From contig OV884011.1 in NCBI GenBank assembly GCA_930367205.1, positions 107,561,139-107,625,138 of the forward strand: a DNA stretch of 64,000 nt. Direction: 5' to 3'. Below, in pieces: positions 39,501 through 45,852 of this stretch. The first letter of the stretch is position 1. Each line of letters starts with the position of its first letter. This stretch comes from Acanthosoma haemorrhoidale. Its lineage: Eukaryota; Arthropoda; Insecta; Hemiptera; Acanthosomatidae. The notes beneath the pieces are model-generated. The model was not told where the DNA came from, did no database searches, and worked only from the letters and a program-made list of their open reading frames with translations. A program made the position numbers and the translations under genes.

Positions 39501-42500
39501 CCGTATAGCGTGTGGTCAGCTCACTCTTAGAGTGTCAATAATTGTCTAAGCTAGTCCATATAAGTCAACTCTAAAACCTAAAGAATTCCTCTTAGTATCT
39601 CTGGAAGTCTGAGAACAGTCCTCTCCAGTCTATCAGTTTCTTAGATTCACAATCTGCCGTTTCTCAAGGAGGCTATGGCCCAAAGACTCCACCGGTTCAC
39701 GCCAACAACGCATTGTTGTGAAACATGTCTCGAGCTCATTTATTTGGTAAATATTCCCTGTATCTTGTTTTAGAATAATTATTATAATTAATTTTTCAGT
39801 AATATTGCTTATAAACTTATTTTTGACTGAAAACGTTGTGGAATAGTAAAATTAGTTCATCGTTTCATATCCTCGTATCCCTTCCAGGTAATATAAAAAG
39901 TAGTTTTACATATATATAATATAAAAAAAAATGCCATTGCCATTGGTGCATGAATTACTTACTACTGATAATCAAGACTTACTTATACACATATAGACTA
40001 CTCAAACAGTCAATTTTACCTCAGGTTTTTCGTTAAAGTCAGTGATCACTAATATATGTATGTGCTGCAATTTTGCATCAGACCTTTTTGAGAGTGACTT
40101 GACTAACTGGTTTTAAGGTTTCGGTGTGTTTTTCCAAAACCAAAAACTTGTGTTGTTGAACGCTCTGACATGGACGTCTGTCTATTTCCGTCTTTATGAG
40201 TTTCCTGATGAGTATAAAGTTAGACATAGAGACCATGTGTCATATTGGTAAGAGACGGAAACTATATTCATTCATCTATCTTTGTATATATTGGTTTTTT
40301 ATTACTTGGGCTTAACTATAACTGAATTAATAATACTGATTCACCAGCGGTCTAAATGCAGAAAAAAGTGTCCGTATTAAGTCCTGGCGGGATTAGTGCC
40401 AGTTTAGCTTCATATTTCGACGAGCTGCGAGGACAGGTGAGGTGGTGCTAGTGAATCCTGGCGTACAATTATAATTGTTCACTAATAATTATTATTAAGA
40501 AGGAATCATGAATGACGAGATGATTGTGAAAAATGTAGTAATTAAGTGACTTCGGAATACCTTGAGTGAGCGAAATTAGTGCCATTTGAAAGCACAATCG
40601 TCGCAACATTATATTTAATATTGGGTAATAATCTGGACAAAATTAATAATATATGAACGTTCCAACTTCTGTTAACTTTCTGTTAAATTTCTTAAACTGG
40701 AATTTTGTTGCACGAGTTTGTTCAACCTATTTAGTTAGCATACCTGAAACCTTCAGGTTAGCTACTAACAAAGTGGCTTCATTTTCAAGCATCGTCTTGT
40801 GTTCTGTCTGTCTATGTGTTGTATGAAAGCGGCCATGACTAAAATCTAGTCAATCCAAAACTCTGAAATTATATTTAACAGAACACTGAAGATGCTATTT
40901 AAAGGTTAAAAATTATGTCTAATCGCCGCGGAAACATTGTATATACAAAATAAGTACAAAGATACTCTTACAAATAATGGTTTGGTAAGCAATAATAGAA
41001 ATCACGCAATAAATGTATCCAATGTCATTAGGTTTTTTTTCCCCAATATTTCAGCAATTGACAATTTTTTTGATTTGTTGAAACAGTGATTTTAACTGAC
41101 CGAGCTAGTTTTACAGATTAAATACTGCAATTTTTCAAAATAATTTGGTGCGTAAGTCAGAGTCAACAAAACAACGTAGGTTAGAATATTTACAATATAA
41201 AAAACTGTTTTCACATGCCTGCAAATTTCTGAGCGTGTTTTTTGACTTTCAGTACATTTATTAATGTATAGATCCTCAAGCCGAGAAGATTTTATAGCTG
41301 TAGATCGCAAAGCCGGAGAGGGCCTGCCGAACATGCTGAAAACCCTTTACAAAGGGAAACGGCAAGGCAATGTAAGAGGCACAGACTACTTGAACCTTCA
41401 AGGGCCGCGACCCTTAGGTTCGTAGTTATAGTCAGCGATATCGGCCTACCATTTTTCACACAGACCTTTTTTTGAGGGTTTCGTTCCTTTTTATAAAACC
41501 AGAAACTCTTATCTCTTCATTCGAATGTCTGCTTTTTCTGGTCTTTGCGGGCCAGGTACGAAATGTTACGTATAGGTATCGTATGGTATTGGGATAACAT
41601 GGAAACTGTAACTATCTCCGTAAAACATGGTTGATTGTAATTGATTTCTTGGTATACAAAATTATTGATCTATATAATATTAAGTAGGGTATATATTTAA
41701 AAATCAAGTTTTGTTCATTAAGCTGTAATTAACAACAAATCATTGATATCGCGTTTGTGATTTTATTTTGGCTCAGAGGCATGAAATTTTACAAGTTACT
41801 TTCATTAAATCACAATATGTCATTCAAACCGTGTTACGAACATCAATAGTTTTTACGCAGACACAGTCAACCCGAATTAACTAATCAATTGGTAAATATT
41901 AAAAGTAGAAATAAAAATAAATGTTTTCTGATCATATTAAGTAGGGTATCAAATTATAGATTTCAATGTTGTGGTAAGTAATACATATGTAATAAGTGTC
42001 AGTACTTACGTGGGCTTCAATAATAAATATTAAGACTCTCCTTAAAACCGTCTTCCTAGTCGTAAAGAAACCATAAATTGTACGATGCATCACGCTCGAT
42101 TTAAATTTTTAACGGAGAATACGTTTTATGAAGGGAGTAGTGTGAGTAAAAAGATCATAATGTGTTGAAACATGGCGAGTCCTGAACATGTGGGACTCGT
42201 TGAAAGGAACACACCTCCTTCGTACACCATATAAAATAAAACGTACCCTTTTAACCATTTGGTTTCCGTTGAAACCAAACTGCTCACACGATTGTGAAAA
42301 AATGACTAGGTATATTTGGCCAAAAGTATTATCTTATTTGTTAAATGATGTTAGTCACTAAACAATCCCTTTTTAAATAACAATGAAAGCAGATGGATAC
42401 CTAAAATACTACAAAAAAAAAAAGTTTGGAATCCATTTAAACACGCGATTTACATGGCTAGGTTTAGTTCCAAAATATACATATTTTTGCATTACAATTG

Positions 42501-45500
42501 ACCTGTAAGTCGTGACATTCAATTTTAAAACTTTTTAAAGCCTATTTAGAGGTGTTTGTATTCGAAATTTTAGAAGGATTAGAAAACTCCTATCGTTAAC
42601 TTATGGGCAGTGAGTCAGACGAATGACAATAACATTTTACCGATTTGAAAGTATAGTGTCTCTCTTCGGGCTCTGAAATAAAGAATATATGGCGCTAGTG
42701 ACAAACGAAAGAGGCATAACAATTTCATTAAGAGAAGAGTTGAGTATTTCGAAGAAAATATCTGTCCTACATATCTAAAAGGATCGGGGAGATTGGAGAT
42801 AAGCACGAACCGACCAGATTTCCCACAGCTTTCCCATTTTACAGTTTCATTCATATATGTAATAAAGTATCGAAAGTTCTCTATTAAGCAGTAGTCACTA
42901 ATGTGTTCTATCAAGAAAGATTACACTCCTATCTACCAAGGAGTGGAACGTTGTACATTGGCAAATATTTCTAATAGTTTTCATCTTTATTTATGTCAAA
43001 AATGAAATATATCTGGTCCATTTAATGATGTATAGATACGGTCATTTTTTCTTTGATTGTTTAATTAATTATTTACACCCTTGTGTATTTCCGTCTGTAG
43101 AGCGAAAGACCTAGCCTATCGGAAGCCTCCTTCTTGCATTATATATATATATTTTTTTTAGATTAAGTACAACTTTATTATGGTAAAATTACAATCTGCC
43201 TGATTGGGCTATAAGTAATTGTGATAAATGATCTAATTCATACCAATTTACAATTTTCATTCACTCGCTCATTCATACTATATATACAAACAGCCCAGAG
43301 GCCCCCCAAGTCCACATGGTTGTCACCTCCCTCACGCGCGAAGGAAGAAGCGGAGTCTTGGGAAGTCCCCCACGCTCCTTCGTCAGCCGCGTCACTGGAT
43401 AAGAGCCAGCGGAGACTGACCAAGAGCGCGAGAGCCACAGACGCTCAGGACTTGATTGGAGAAACTGGCATTAATGAAAGTAAAATAATCACTTCTTAAC
43501 TAGGGACTTGAGCCAGAAGAGCTCTCGTGACATCACGAAGCAGCCACGCTAACCACTACACCATATTCCATATCCCATAGCTACTAGATCCGAAGATGAA
43601 AAATACATTAGAAATTGTTCTAAGTTATCGTCACGGATGTTTTTAAAAGTTCTAAAATAAGACTATACATACTCTCAATGTTTGTCGCTAATACTCTTAA
43701 TGTTTTAGGGTGTCGTCGGTGTCATTGTAAAGGACTATCCGGAGTTTTTGCTGTTGCACTGAGGCCATTGGTTTTGAAAATTGTGCAATAAAAGCATTAT
43801 TAATATGAACGATGACCATATTTAAGGAGATTCTTGTGTTTTAATTTCACGAAGGAGAAAGATTTTAATTTTCAGTTACCTGTTATTAATCATACGTCAT
43901 TCCGGTAGTCTTGCAGCATTGTTAATACTTTCGCTTAGAGAGGATAGTTTTACAATTCTTATTATTTTGAGTTTATTCCAGCTGAGCTTAGCATGAGCAA
44001 TCTGAGGTGGGATGATGAGGGGGATGACTTTAAGGGGCTAAACGAGATCAGCTAAGTATAATAGACATTGATAAGGGGTGGGGTTGCTCTGTCGAAGTCT
44101 TTGAAAACCAGTGAGATTGCTTGCCAGAACTAATAATTAATAATTCACAATATGTATAGAAGTATAATAGGAACGTACGCTGGTGCTTATTATTTAATCT
44201 GTTTTTGAAACCAAGGGTACAAATTACCAAAGTATAAGTATGAAGAAGAGAATGAGTGGGATAGAGACTATTCATCAGTTTCGGCCATGAAGCCAATAAT
44301 TTGCCAAATGATTTGCACGGTATATTCCTTGGGATGGGAGTGTCGGAATCGGCAACAAAGTGGATCCTCGCCTCTCTAAGTGCGAAGGACTCTGTCACAA
44401 AGAGAATCACCAGGACACTAGCAGATCTGCTGCCATCCTCGGCTCAAAGTAGCAGACAGCTGTTGTAGAGAAAGTGGTCCGTTGGAACATGGCTGGTGCA
44501 ACATTCCTCCCGTCCTGTTTCCTTACGACAGCCCATTTCCTCGGGTTCACTACTCCCCTTTCTGTAGTGTCTGTTCACAAAAAAATTCTAGATGTTTCAT
44601 AATTCCATATTTTACAAAGAATTTAGTTTTTAGTCTTCAGAGTTGATCGTCTGCCGTGGATTATATCGGGTTGGGTTGATGAAATTATGACAGTGGATCA
44701 ATAAATTACATAACAAACATTACTATCTAAGTCTGAATCACGTCCTAGTGCGAGATGGTATAAATAATCTCCAAGATATTGTTTATTACAGGTTTAAGGA
44801 CTCCAACACTGCTCTTGTCATCCAATACAAGGAACTGATGCATGTATATATATGATACAAGGACATTTACTAACGTCACCATTAATAAATTCGATGAAAA
44901 TTTTCCTTTCAATAGACGATCCTGATATACAAACAAAGGAATCAACATTTCCTCCGTGCATATTCGGACAAAAATATAGCTTTCATAGGATCATCAAATC
45001 AAAATTATCACTTTTTCGAACAAAAAAAATAAATGCTGACTATTCAAGATTCAAATATTGACTCAAAGGGCATTTTAATTGAAGGTTACACAAATATAAC
45101 GAAATAGCGTGTGTAAAATACAGCAATCTCCATAAAAAAAAATCAGCAATAAAACGATCAAGTATCGTTAGTTAATTAATTAGCATAAAAGAAAAACTTT
45201 TAGTTGGGTGTCAAATCAAAGGTCTCCAAGTTTTGAATAACAGTATGCAATCTGTAGTTTATTTTTTAAACTATAATAAGAAAAAGTCGTGAAAAATGTA
45301 GTTGGAACATTGCTTTTGCAACTTTCATATAGAGGGCAATATTTCGCACATTTCATTCGTTGCCCCCAAAGAGACGAAAATAAAAGCAACCGAAAAGGTC
45401 ATTATAATATTGATTAGTAAATGAAAAATAAATATTTTCCTACCTACATTGGTTATGAAGCTACAGAAATTGATAACCTAATTAACAATATATAATATTT

Positions 45501-45808
45501 GTACTTCATCACGTTTTTAGGAAATAGTGTTGAAGGTAAGGGCAGCTTAATAGCCTCAATAGCTAAAGGAATCAAAAACTTATACCCTTGTATTGTTTTT
45601 GAGAATGAAAAAAATAAAAAATATTCAGTGTTTACACAAAGATACCATTTTAATAGCTGACAACGATTTTATATATCAATTATGCTCTAAAATGTTTTCA
45701 TAACAGATAATATAAAACTATTAAAAGAAAGAATTATCGTTAGTATTTACCTCCATTTTTATCAAATATTTCTCGTATCCCGTCTATGTACTTCAGAAGT
45801 AACGCCAT
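3863..45808 (-). CDS. ELOVL7: ELOVL1/7-type very-long-chain fatty-acid elongase, complete coding region in eight exons
   Basis: This family of ER membrane condensing enzymes (3-ketoacyl-CoA synthases) joins malonyl-CoA to a long-chain acyl-CoA, the first and rate-limiting step of each two-carbon elongation. In insects this feeds cuticular hydrocarbon and membrane lipid synthesis. Coding segments on the minus strand are 45808-45751, 36284-36094, 16735-16652, 8405-8349, 6142-6037, 5768-5632, 4660-4502 and 4057-3863. They sum to 987 bases, or 328 residues plus stop, and all phases agree. Visible motifs are [11 protein letters not shown] (50-60), RCQPVDYS (97-104), K123-E126-D129-T130, the catalytic box HVIHH (146-150), NTFVH (176-180) followed by MYSYY, and T207-Q210-Q213. 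Several hydrophobic segments fit the seven-helix fold. The length matches insect family members (about 300-350). The symbol is by family resemblance; ELOVL1 versus ELOVL7 cannot be settled without a tree. Confidence 0.95.
4058..4501 (-). other. Elongase intron 7
   Basis: Bounded by GTATAT and CAG. It is AT-rich, and I see no further feature in it. Confidence 0.85.
4502..4660 (-). CDS. Elongase coding exon 7 (residues 212-264)
   Basis: This 159-base exon, phase 0 on both sides, has acceptor TTTTTTTAG and donor AAAG|GTATAT. It encodes [15 protein letters not shown], then [19 protein letters not shown] and [13 protein letters not shown], the last two transmembrane helices. It ends in the basic stretch LKRRK on the cytosolic side. 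Confidence 0.95.
4661..5631 (-). other. Elongase intron 6 with an unassigned GC-richer insert
   Basis: Bounded by GTTAGT and TTTAG. Bases about 5040-5455 are clearly more GC-rich than the rest and end in an AATAAACC-containing tail, resembling the end of a transposon or LTR that I cannot name. An 8-bp stem (4885-4892 with 4901-4908) lies to its left. Confidence 0.6.
5632..5768 (-). CDS. Elongase coding exon 6 (residues 166-211)
   Basis: This 137-base exon begins in phase 1 after GTGGTGCAG and ends in phase 0 before GTTAGT. It encodes [10 protein letters not shown], the NTFVH motif (176-180), [12 protein letters not shown], and [13 protein letters not shown]. His180, the histidine next to the active-site box in ELOVL structures, is present. 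The long open frame here runs on past the donor into intron; that extension is not coding. Confidence 0.95.
6037..6142 (-). CDS. Elongase coding exon 5 (residues 131-165, histidine box)
   Basis: This 106-base exon has acceptor TTGCCTTCCAG and donor CCAG|GTAAGA and ends in phase 1. It encodes FFFVLRKKN, then the catalytic HVIHH box at residues 146-150, then [13 protein letters not shown]. The HxxHH histidines are essential for the condensation chemistry in characterised ELOVL enzymes. All are intact. Confidence 0.96.
6143..8348 (-). other. Elongase intron 4
   Basis: Mostly AT-rich and featureless. It contains a 16-bp perfect hairpin at 7045-7086 (listed separately) and an unassigned GC-richer stretch at about 7485-7725. 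Confidence 0.7.
7045..7086. repeat. 16-bp perfect inverted repeat, 10-base loop
   Basis: The arm at 7045-7060 (TTGAAGATGGATGGTC) is the exact reverse complement of 7071-7086. It lies inside elongase intron 4. It could be the remnant of a small foldback element; it is too short on its own to call anything else. Confidence 0.8.
8349..8405 (-). CDS. Elongase coding exon 4 (residues 112-130)
   Basis: This 57-base micro-exon, phase 0 on both sides, has acceptor TTTTCTAG and donor ACG|GTAAGT. It encodes [19 protein letters not shown], carrying the invariant KxxExxDT motif (K123, E126, D129, T130) just before the helix that bears the histidine box. Confidence 0.95.
12178..12470 (-). mobile_element. 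Retroelement family T, copy 1 (tail end)
   Basis: Read on the minus strand, the copy ends in CTAACTAGAGAGCTTAG plus an A-run. It matches copy 6 at 33278-33383 (same subfamily, with GGATCCTTGT and TCTAGGAGTACC-like blocks). The 3' A-tract and truncated 5' ends point to a retroposon (LINE or SINE). The family is not identified. Confidence 0.6.
12500..12790 (-). mobile_element. Retroelement family T, copy 2 with 30-base poly-A tail
   Basis: A run of 30 T at 12500-12529 is the tail on the minus strand. The body matches copy 3 closely over about 240 bases, including blocks such as GGAGTCCCCCATTTGAAGG and CCCCGGCAGGGGCCTGAAAT. The copy stops abruptly at about 12785, where copy 3 continues, so it is 5'-truncated as retroposons usually are. 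Confidence 0.75.
13722..13770 (-). mobile_element. Retroelement family U tail, copy 4
   Basis: On the minus strand it reads GATTCACCTGAGGATC, then AATTATC..., then TTTAAAGGGGCTATG, the same tail as at 31.8 and 63.1 kb. A partial CTACAGGAAAT-like block near 13678-13690 may belong to the same copy. Confidence 0.6.
13781..14290 (-). mobile_element. Retroelement family T, copy 3 (longest)
   Basis: A T-run at 13783-13796 marks the tail on the minus strand. The first 280 bases match copy 2. The extra 5' part (14060-14290 read leftward) holds a short open frame that may be the end of a LINE open reading frame, but no domain is recognisable. Confidence 0.65.
15334..16194 (+). mobile_element. Solo LTR, copy 1, with 5-bp target duplication
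   Basis: The 861-bp unit begins TGTAGCGACCGCTAACTACA and ends GACGACCCGACA, so it has TG...CA termini. It is flanked by the exact repeat GTTAT (15329-15333 and 16195-16199). Its start and end match the copy at 27825-28598. A TATTTAAG promoter-like box lies near 15619. No internal gag/pol region is present, so this is a solo LTR left by recombination between two LTRs. It lies in elongase intron 3, in sense opposite to the gene. The superfamily (Gypsy, BEL or Copia) is undecided. The orientation is assumed from the promoter-like box. Confidence 0.9.
16446..16499. repeat. Imperfect hairpin TTCCGGAGCG...
   Basis: TTCCGGAGCGCAAATG at 16446-16461 pairs with 16482-16499, apart from a 2-base bulge. 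It lies 150 bases from elongase exon 3. It may be the end of a small DNA element. Confidence 0.6.
16652..16735 (-). CDS. Elongase coding exon 3 (residues 84-111)
   Basis: This 84-base exon is isolated in intron DNA, 19.4 kb from exon 2 and 8.2 kb from exon 4. It has no start codon in a long open frame, so it is easily missed; the open frame annotated over it is in another frame. The acceptor is TTTTTTCCAG and the donor AGG|GTAAGC; both junctions are phase 0. It encodes [15 protein letters not shown] followed by [13 protein letters not shown], the first luminal loop and the RCQPVDYS signature that ELOVL1/7 proteins carry between helices 2 and 3. Including it makes the protein continuous with the family. 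A solo LTR starts about 460 bases to the left. Confidence 0.93.
18704..18787 (-). mobile_element. Retroelement family T, copy 4 fragment
   Basis: On the minus strand it ends in GAGAGCTAAGGGGG plus an A/G-rich tail. The body shares GGATTCGCTCACCCCAAATA-like sequence with copies 1 and 6. Confidence 0.5.
18807..18880 (-). mobile_element. Retroelement family T, copy 5 fragment
   Basis: A short tail fragment of the copy 2/3 subfamily. On the minus strand it reads TTTTCCCACGTCC, then TATAAGTTTAAGAGC and an A-rich end. It lies 20 bases from copy 4 in the same orientation. Confidence 0.5.
22117..22312 (+). mobile_element. LINE tail, copy A
   Basis: It carries the 3' tail shared by copies A-F: GGAGCGTGGGGGACTTCC, then GATTTGGGAGGTTTCTGGGC, TGTTTGTAAATACTGTATGA, and the end TTGTAATTTTAGCACAATAAAG. 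It is 5'-truncated with no reverse-transcriptase part. The parent is the jockey-like element best seen at 30880-31530. Confidence 0.75.
22457..22724. mobile_element. Non-autonomous hAT-type element (268 bp) with 8-bp target duplication
   Basis: The left end ATGGTGCCAAACC and the right end (reverse complement CAGAGGTGCCCAACCC) form imperfect terminal inverted repeats of the hAT type. Near both ends lie GGCACGCG blocks in opposite orientation. The flanks CGCTACAT (22449-22456) and CGCTAGAT (22725-22732) match at 7 of 8 positions, as expected for the 8-bp duplication of hAT transposases. No transposase coding is present, so it was mobilised in trans. It contains only chance open frames. Confidence 0.75.
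25466..25486. repeat. (TA)n simple repeat
   Basis: About 20 bases of alternating A and T inside elongase intron 2. Confidence 0.9.
26629..26783 (+). mobile_element. LINE tail, copy B
   Basis: It matches the end of copies A, D and F: CATGTGGACTTGGGGGGC, GGGCTGTTTGTAAATATTGT, AGGCAGATTGTAATTTCATC, TTAATAAAG. It is followed by an A-rich tract from 26785. Confidence 0.7.
27825..28598 (+). mobile_element. Solo LTR, copy 2, with 5-bp target duplication
   Basis: The 774-bp unit begins TGTAGCGACCGCTAACTACA and ends GGCAACCCGACA, matching the LTR at 15334-16194 at both ends and over its final 170 bases. The flanks are CACGA on both sides (27820-27824 and 28599-28603). Its middle part diverges from copy 1, by substitution and indels. 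It is in the same orientation as copy 1, with no internal domain. Confidence 0.9.
29058..30519. mobile_element. 1.46-kb unit with 325-bp near-perfect inverted arms around a zinc-knuckle fragment
   Basis: The left arm 29058-29382 is the reverse complement of 30195-30519. I found one mismatch (T/C in AATTGTGATTGACAATG) and no gaps; identity ends sharply at both sides. The arms contain an ACCTGATGATAA...CACCGAAAGCA block. The 812-bp interior has higher GC from about 29640 and holds a plus-strand CCHC zinc knuckle ([14 protein letters not shown], 29816-29857) followed by a stop, the typical end of a LINE ORF1 or retrotransposon Gag. Near-identity of the arms means recent formation or gene conversion. 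It could be a foldback transposon that captured a retroelement piece, or two Penelope-like repeats in inverse orientation. Confidence 0.85.
29816..29863 (+). pseudogene. CCHC zinc-knuckle end of a retrotransposon Gag/ORF1
   Basis: The motif C-x2-C-x4-H-x4-C ([14 protein letters not shown]) is exact and is followed one residue later by a TAA at 29861-29863. Upstream, in frame, the reading stays open for a few dozen codons (ending [10 protein letters not shown] before the knuckle). Zinc knuckles of this spacing bind nucleic acid in Gag and in ORF1 of jockey/R1-like LINEs. No reverse transcriptase follows in the unit. Confidence 0.7.
30880..31530 (+). pseudogene. Jockey-like LINE, 3' end with decayed reverse-transcriptase C-terminus (copy C)
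   Basis: Broken frames give [10 protein letters not shown] and then [12 protein letters not shown]. After further frame shifts they give [28 protein letters not shown] residues, the C-terminal part of jockey-clade reverse transcriptases (the family carries KPxWTYGIxLWG and LRxIxxAPWYV blocks). At least two frame shifts and an in-frame stop make it dead. A G-run (31040-31049) lies at one break. The 3' part, from about 31275, is the tail shared with copies A, B, D, E and F and ends ATTTTATCACAATAAAGG before an A-rich tract. Confidence 0.75.
31678..31910 (+). mobile_element. Retroelement family U tail, copy 3, split by a LINE tail
   Basis: The left part, ACAAAACCTGTATATAATGT then AGCGATGCTACAGGAAATAC (31680-31720), and the right part, TAATTTGCAAATAGATTCGCC...TTTAAAGGGGCTATGA (31836-31903), are contiguous in copy 1 at 63014-63130. 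Here they are separated by about 113 bases of inverted LINE tail. Confidence 0.75.
31724..31836 (-). mobile_element. LINE tail, copy E, nested in family U
   Basis: On the minus strand it carries the terminal part of the LINE tail (AATATGGTATGAATGAAAAC ... AGGCAGATTGTAATTTCATC ATAATAAAG). A-rich short repeats at the edges (ATACAAA and TTACAAAA) may be the target duplication. It is very short, a strongly 5'-truncated insertion. Confidence 0.7.
33278..33383 (+). mobile_element. Retroelement family T, copy 6
   Basis: A plus-strand tail fragment: GCAGGTACTCCTAGAACAAG, then GGATCCGCTCAACCC, CCTCGTCCTTAATC, TTAGAGAGCTAAG and ten A. It is the same subfamily as copy 1 at 12178-12470. Confidence 0.65.
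36094..36284 (-). CDS. Elongase coding exon 2 (residues 20-83)
   Basis: This 191-base exon runs from acceptor TGCACAG to donor GAG|GTAAGT. It starts with [13 protein letters not shown], the usual lead into helix 1. It contains a hydrophobic segment at about 33-49, the family signature [11 protein letters not shown] at 50-60, and a second hydrophobic segment ([18 protein letters not shown], 65-82). It ends in phase 0 at Glu83. It is the most GC-rich stretch nearby, standing out from AT-rich intron DNA. The introns either side are 9.5 kb and 19.4 kb. Confidence 0.95.
36573..36770 (+). pseudogene. Fragment of a LINE reverse transcriptase
   Basis: One plus-strand frame reads [20 protein letters not shown] and then LQSAFDQ before losing similarity. 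The block Q-x-G-[FL]-R-P-G-x-S-x-x-[ST] followed by a helix is the hallmark opening of the reverse-transcriptase domain in jockey, CR1 and related LINEs. There is no flanking LINE tail, so this is an isolated relic in elongase intron 1. Confidence 0.5.
38280..38570. repeat. Diverged inverted pair of CCTGAAG...GAAAC motifs
   Basis: On the minus strand, 38291-38327 reads TCCTGAAGACGCTTACTAAG then CGAAACGACG. On the plus strand, 38529-38563 reads GTCCTGAAGTTGCCAGAATA then GGTGAAACTTCG. Flanking bases (AATGATTTTA and AATGATATAA) also pair. Similar blocks at 25723 and in the 325-bp arms resemble repeats often seen in Penelope-like elements; the assignment is inference. Confidence 0.45.
43164..43575 (-). 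mobile_element. Candidate SINE: tRNA-like head joined to LINE tail (copy D)
   Basis: Read on the minus strand from 43575, the unit begins ATGGTGTAGTGGTTAGCGTG (a pol III A-box-like block) and has GGCTCAAGTCCC (B-box-like) about 45 bases later, the layout of a tRNA-derived SINE. From about 43466 it aligns with the LINE of copy C, starting at that copy's CCAGTCCTGGCAAGTTTCTC, through GTGACGCGG...GGAGCGT and on to the shared end CAGATTGTAATTTTACC ATAATAAAG. SINEs of this build are copied by the LINE whose tail they carry. The alternative is a truncated LINE that landed beside a tRNA-like sequence by chance. Confidence 0.6.
45751..45808 (-). CDS. Elongase coding exon 1 (residues 1-19 plus one base)
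   Basis: It encodes a short amphipathic N-terminus beginning [10 protein letters not shown], typical of the segment before helix 1 in ELOVL proteins. The ATG is at 45808-45806. An in-frame TGA at 45841-45839 lies only ten codons upstream inside the same exon, which fixes this start. The donor is GGAG|GTAAAT, ending in phase 1; the split codon is completed by exon 2 to give Asp20. A 61-residue open frame overlapping this exon is a shadow in another frame. Confidence 0.9.
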
Positions 45809-45852
45809 ATCGCCGACGTACTGGTGGAGGAAGCGGGCTCACGTTTTGTGAT
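45809..45852 (-). other. 5' untranslated part of coding exon 1
   Basis: On the minus strand a T-rich tract ending in CAG at 45855-45853 gives a good splice acceptor. The 44 bases between it and the ATG contain no upstream ATG and carry an in-frame stop. The transcript therefore begins in at least one non-coding exon further right, which I could not locate. Confidence 0.7.

Larger units (their letters stand above)
36285..45750 (-). other. Elongase intron 1 (9.5 kb)
   Basis: Bounded by GTAAAT and TGCACAG. It contains an ATA/TAA simple repeat (36294-36320), a decayed reverse-transcriptase fragment (36573-36770), an inverted pair of CCTGAAG motifs (38280-38560) and a SINE/LINE tail (43164-43575). 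The GC-richer stretches at 39200-39730 and 44300-44560 are unassigned; the second may hold a decayed LINE piece on the minus strand. Confidence 0.6.

Noticed and set aside
44048..44410. 120-codon minus-strand frame considered as a LINE fragment
   Set aside because: The resemblance (IPxxxPCKSFGK) is too weak to support a call without a database search.
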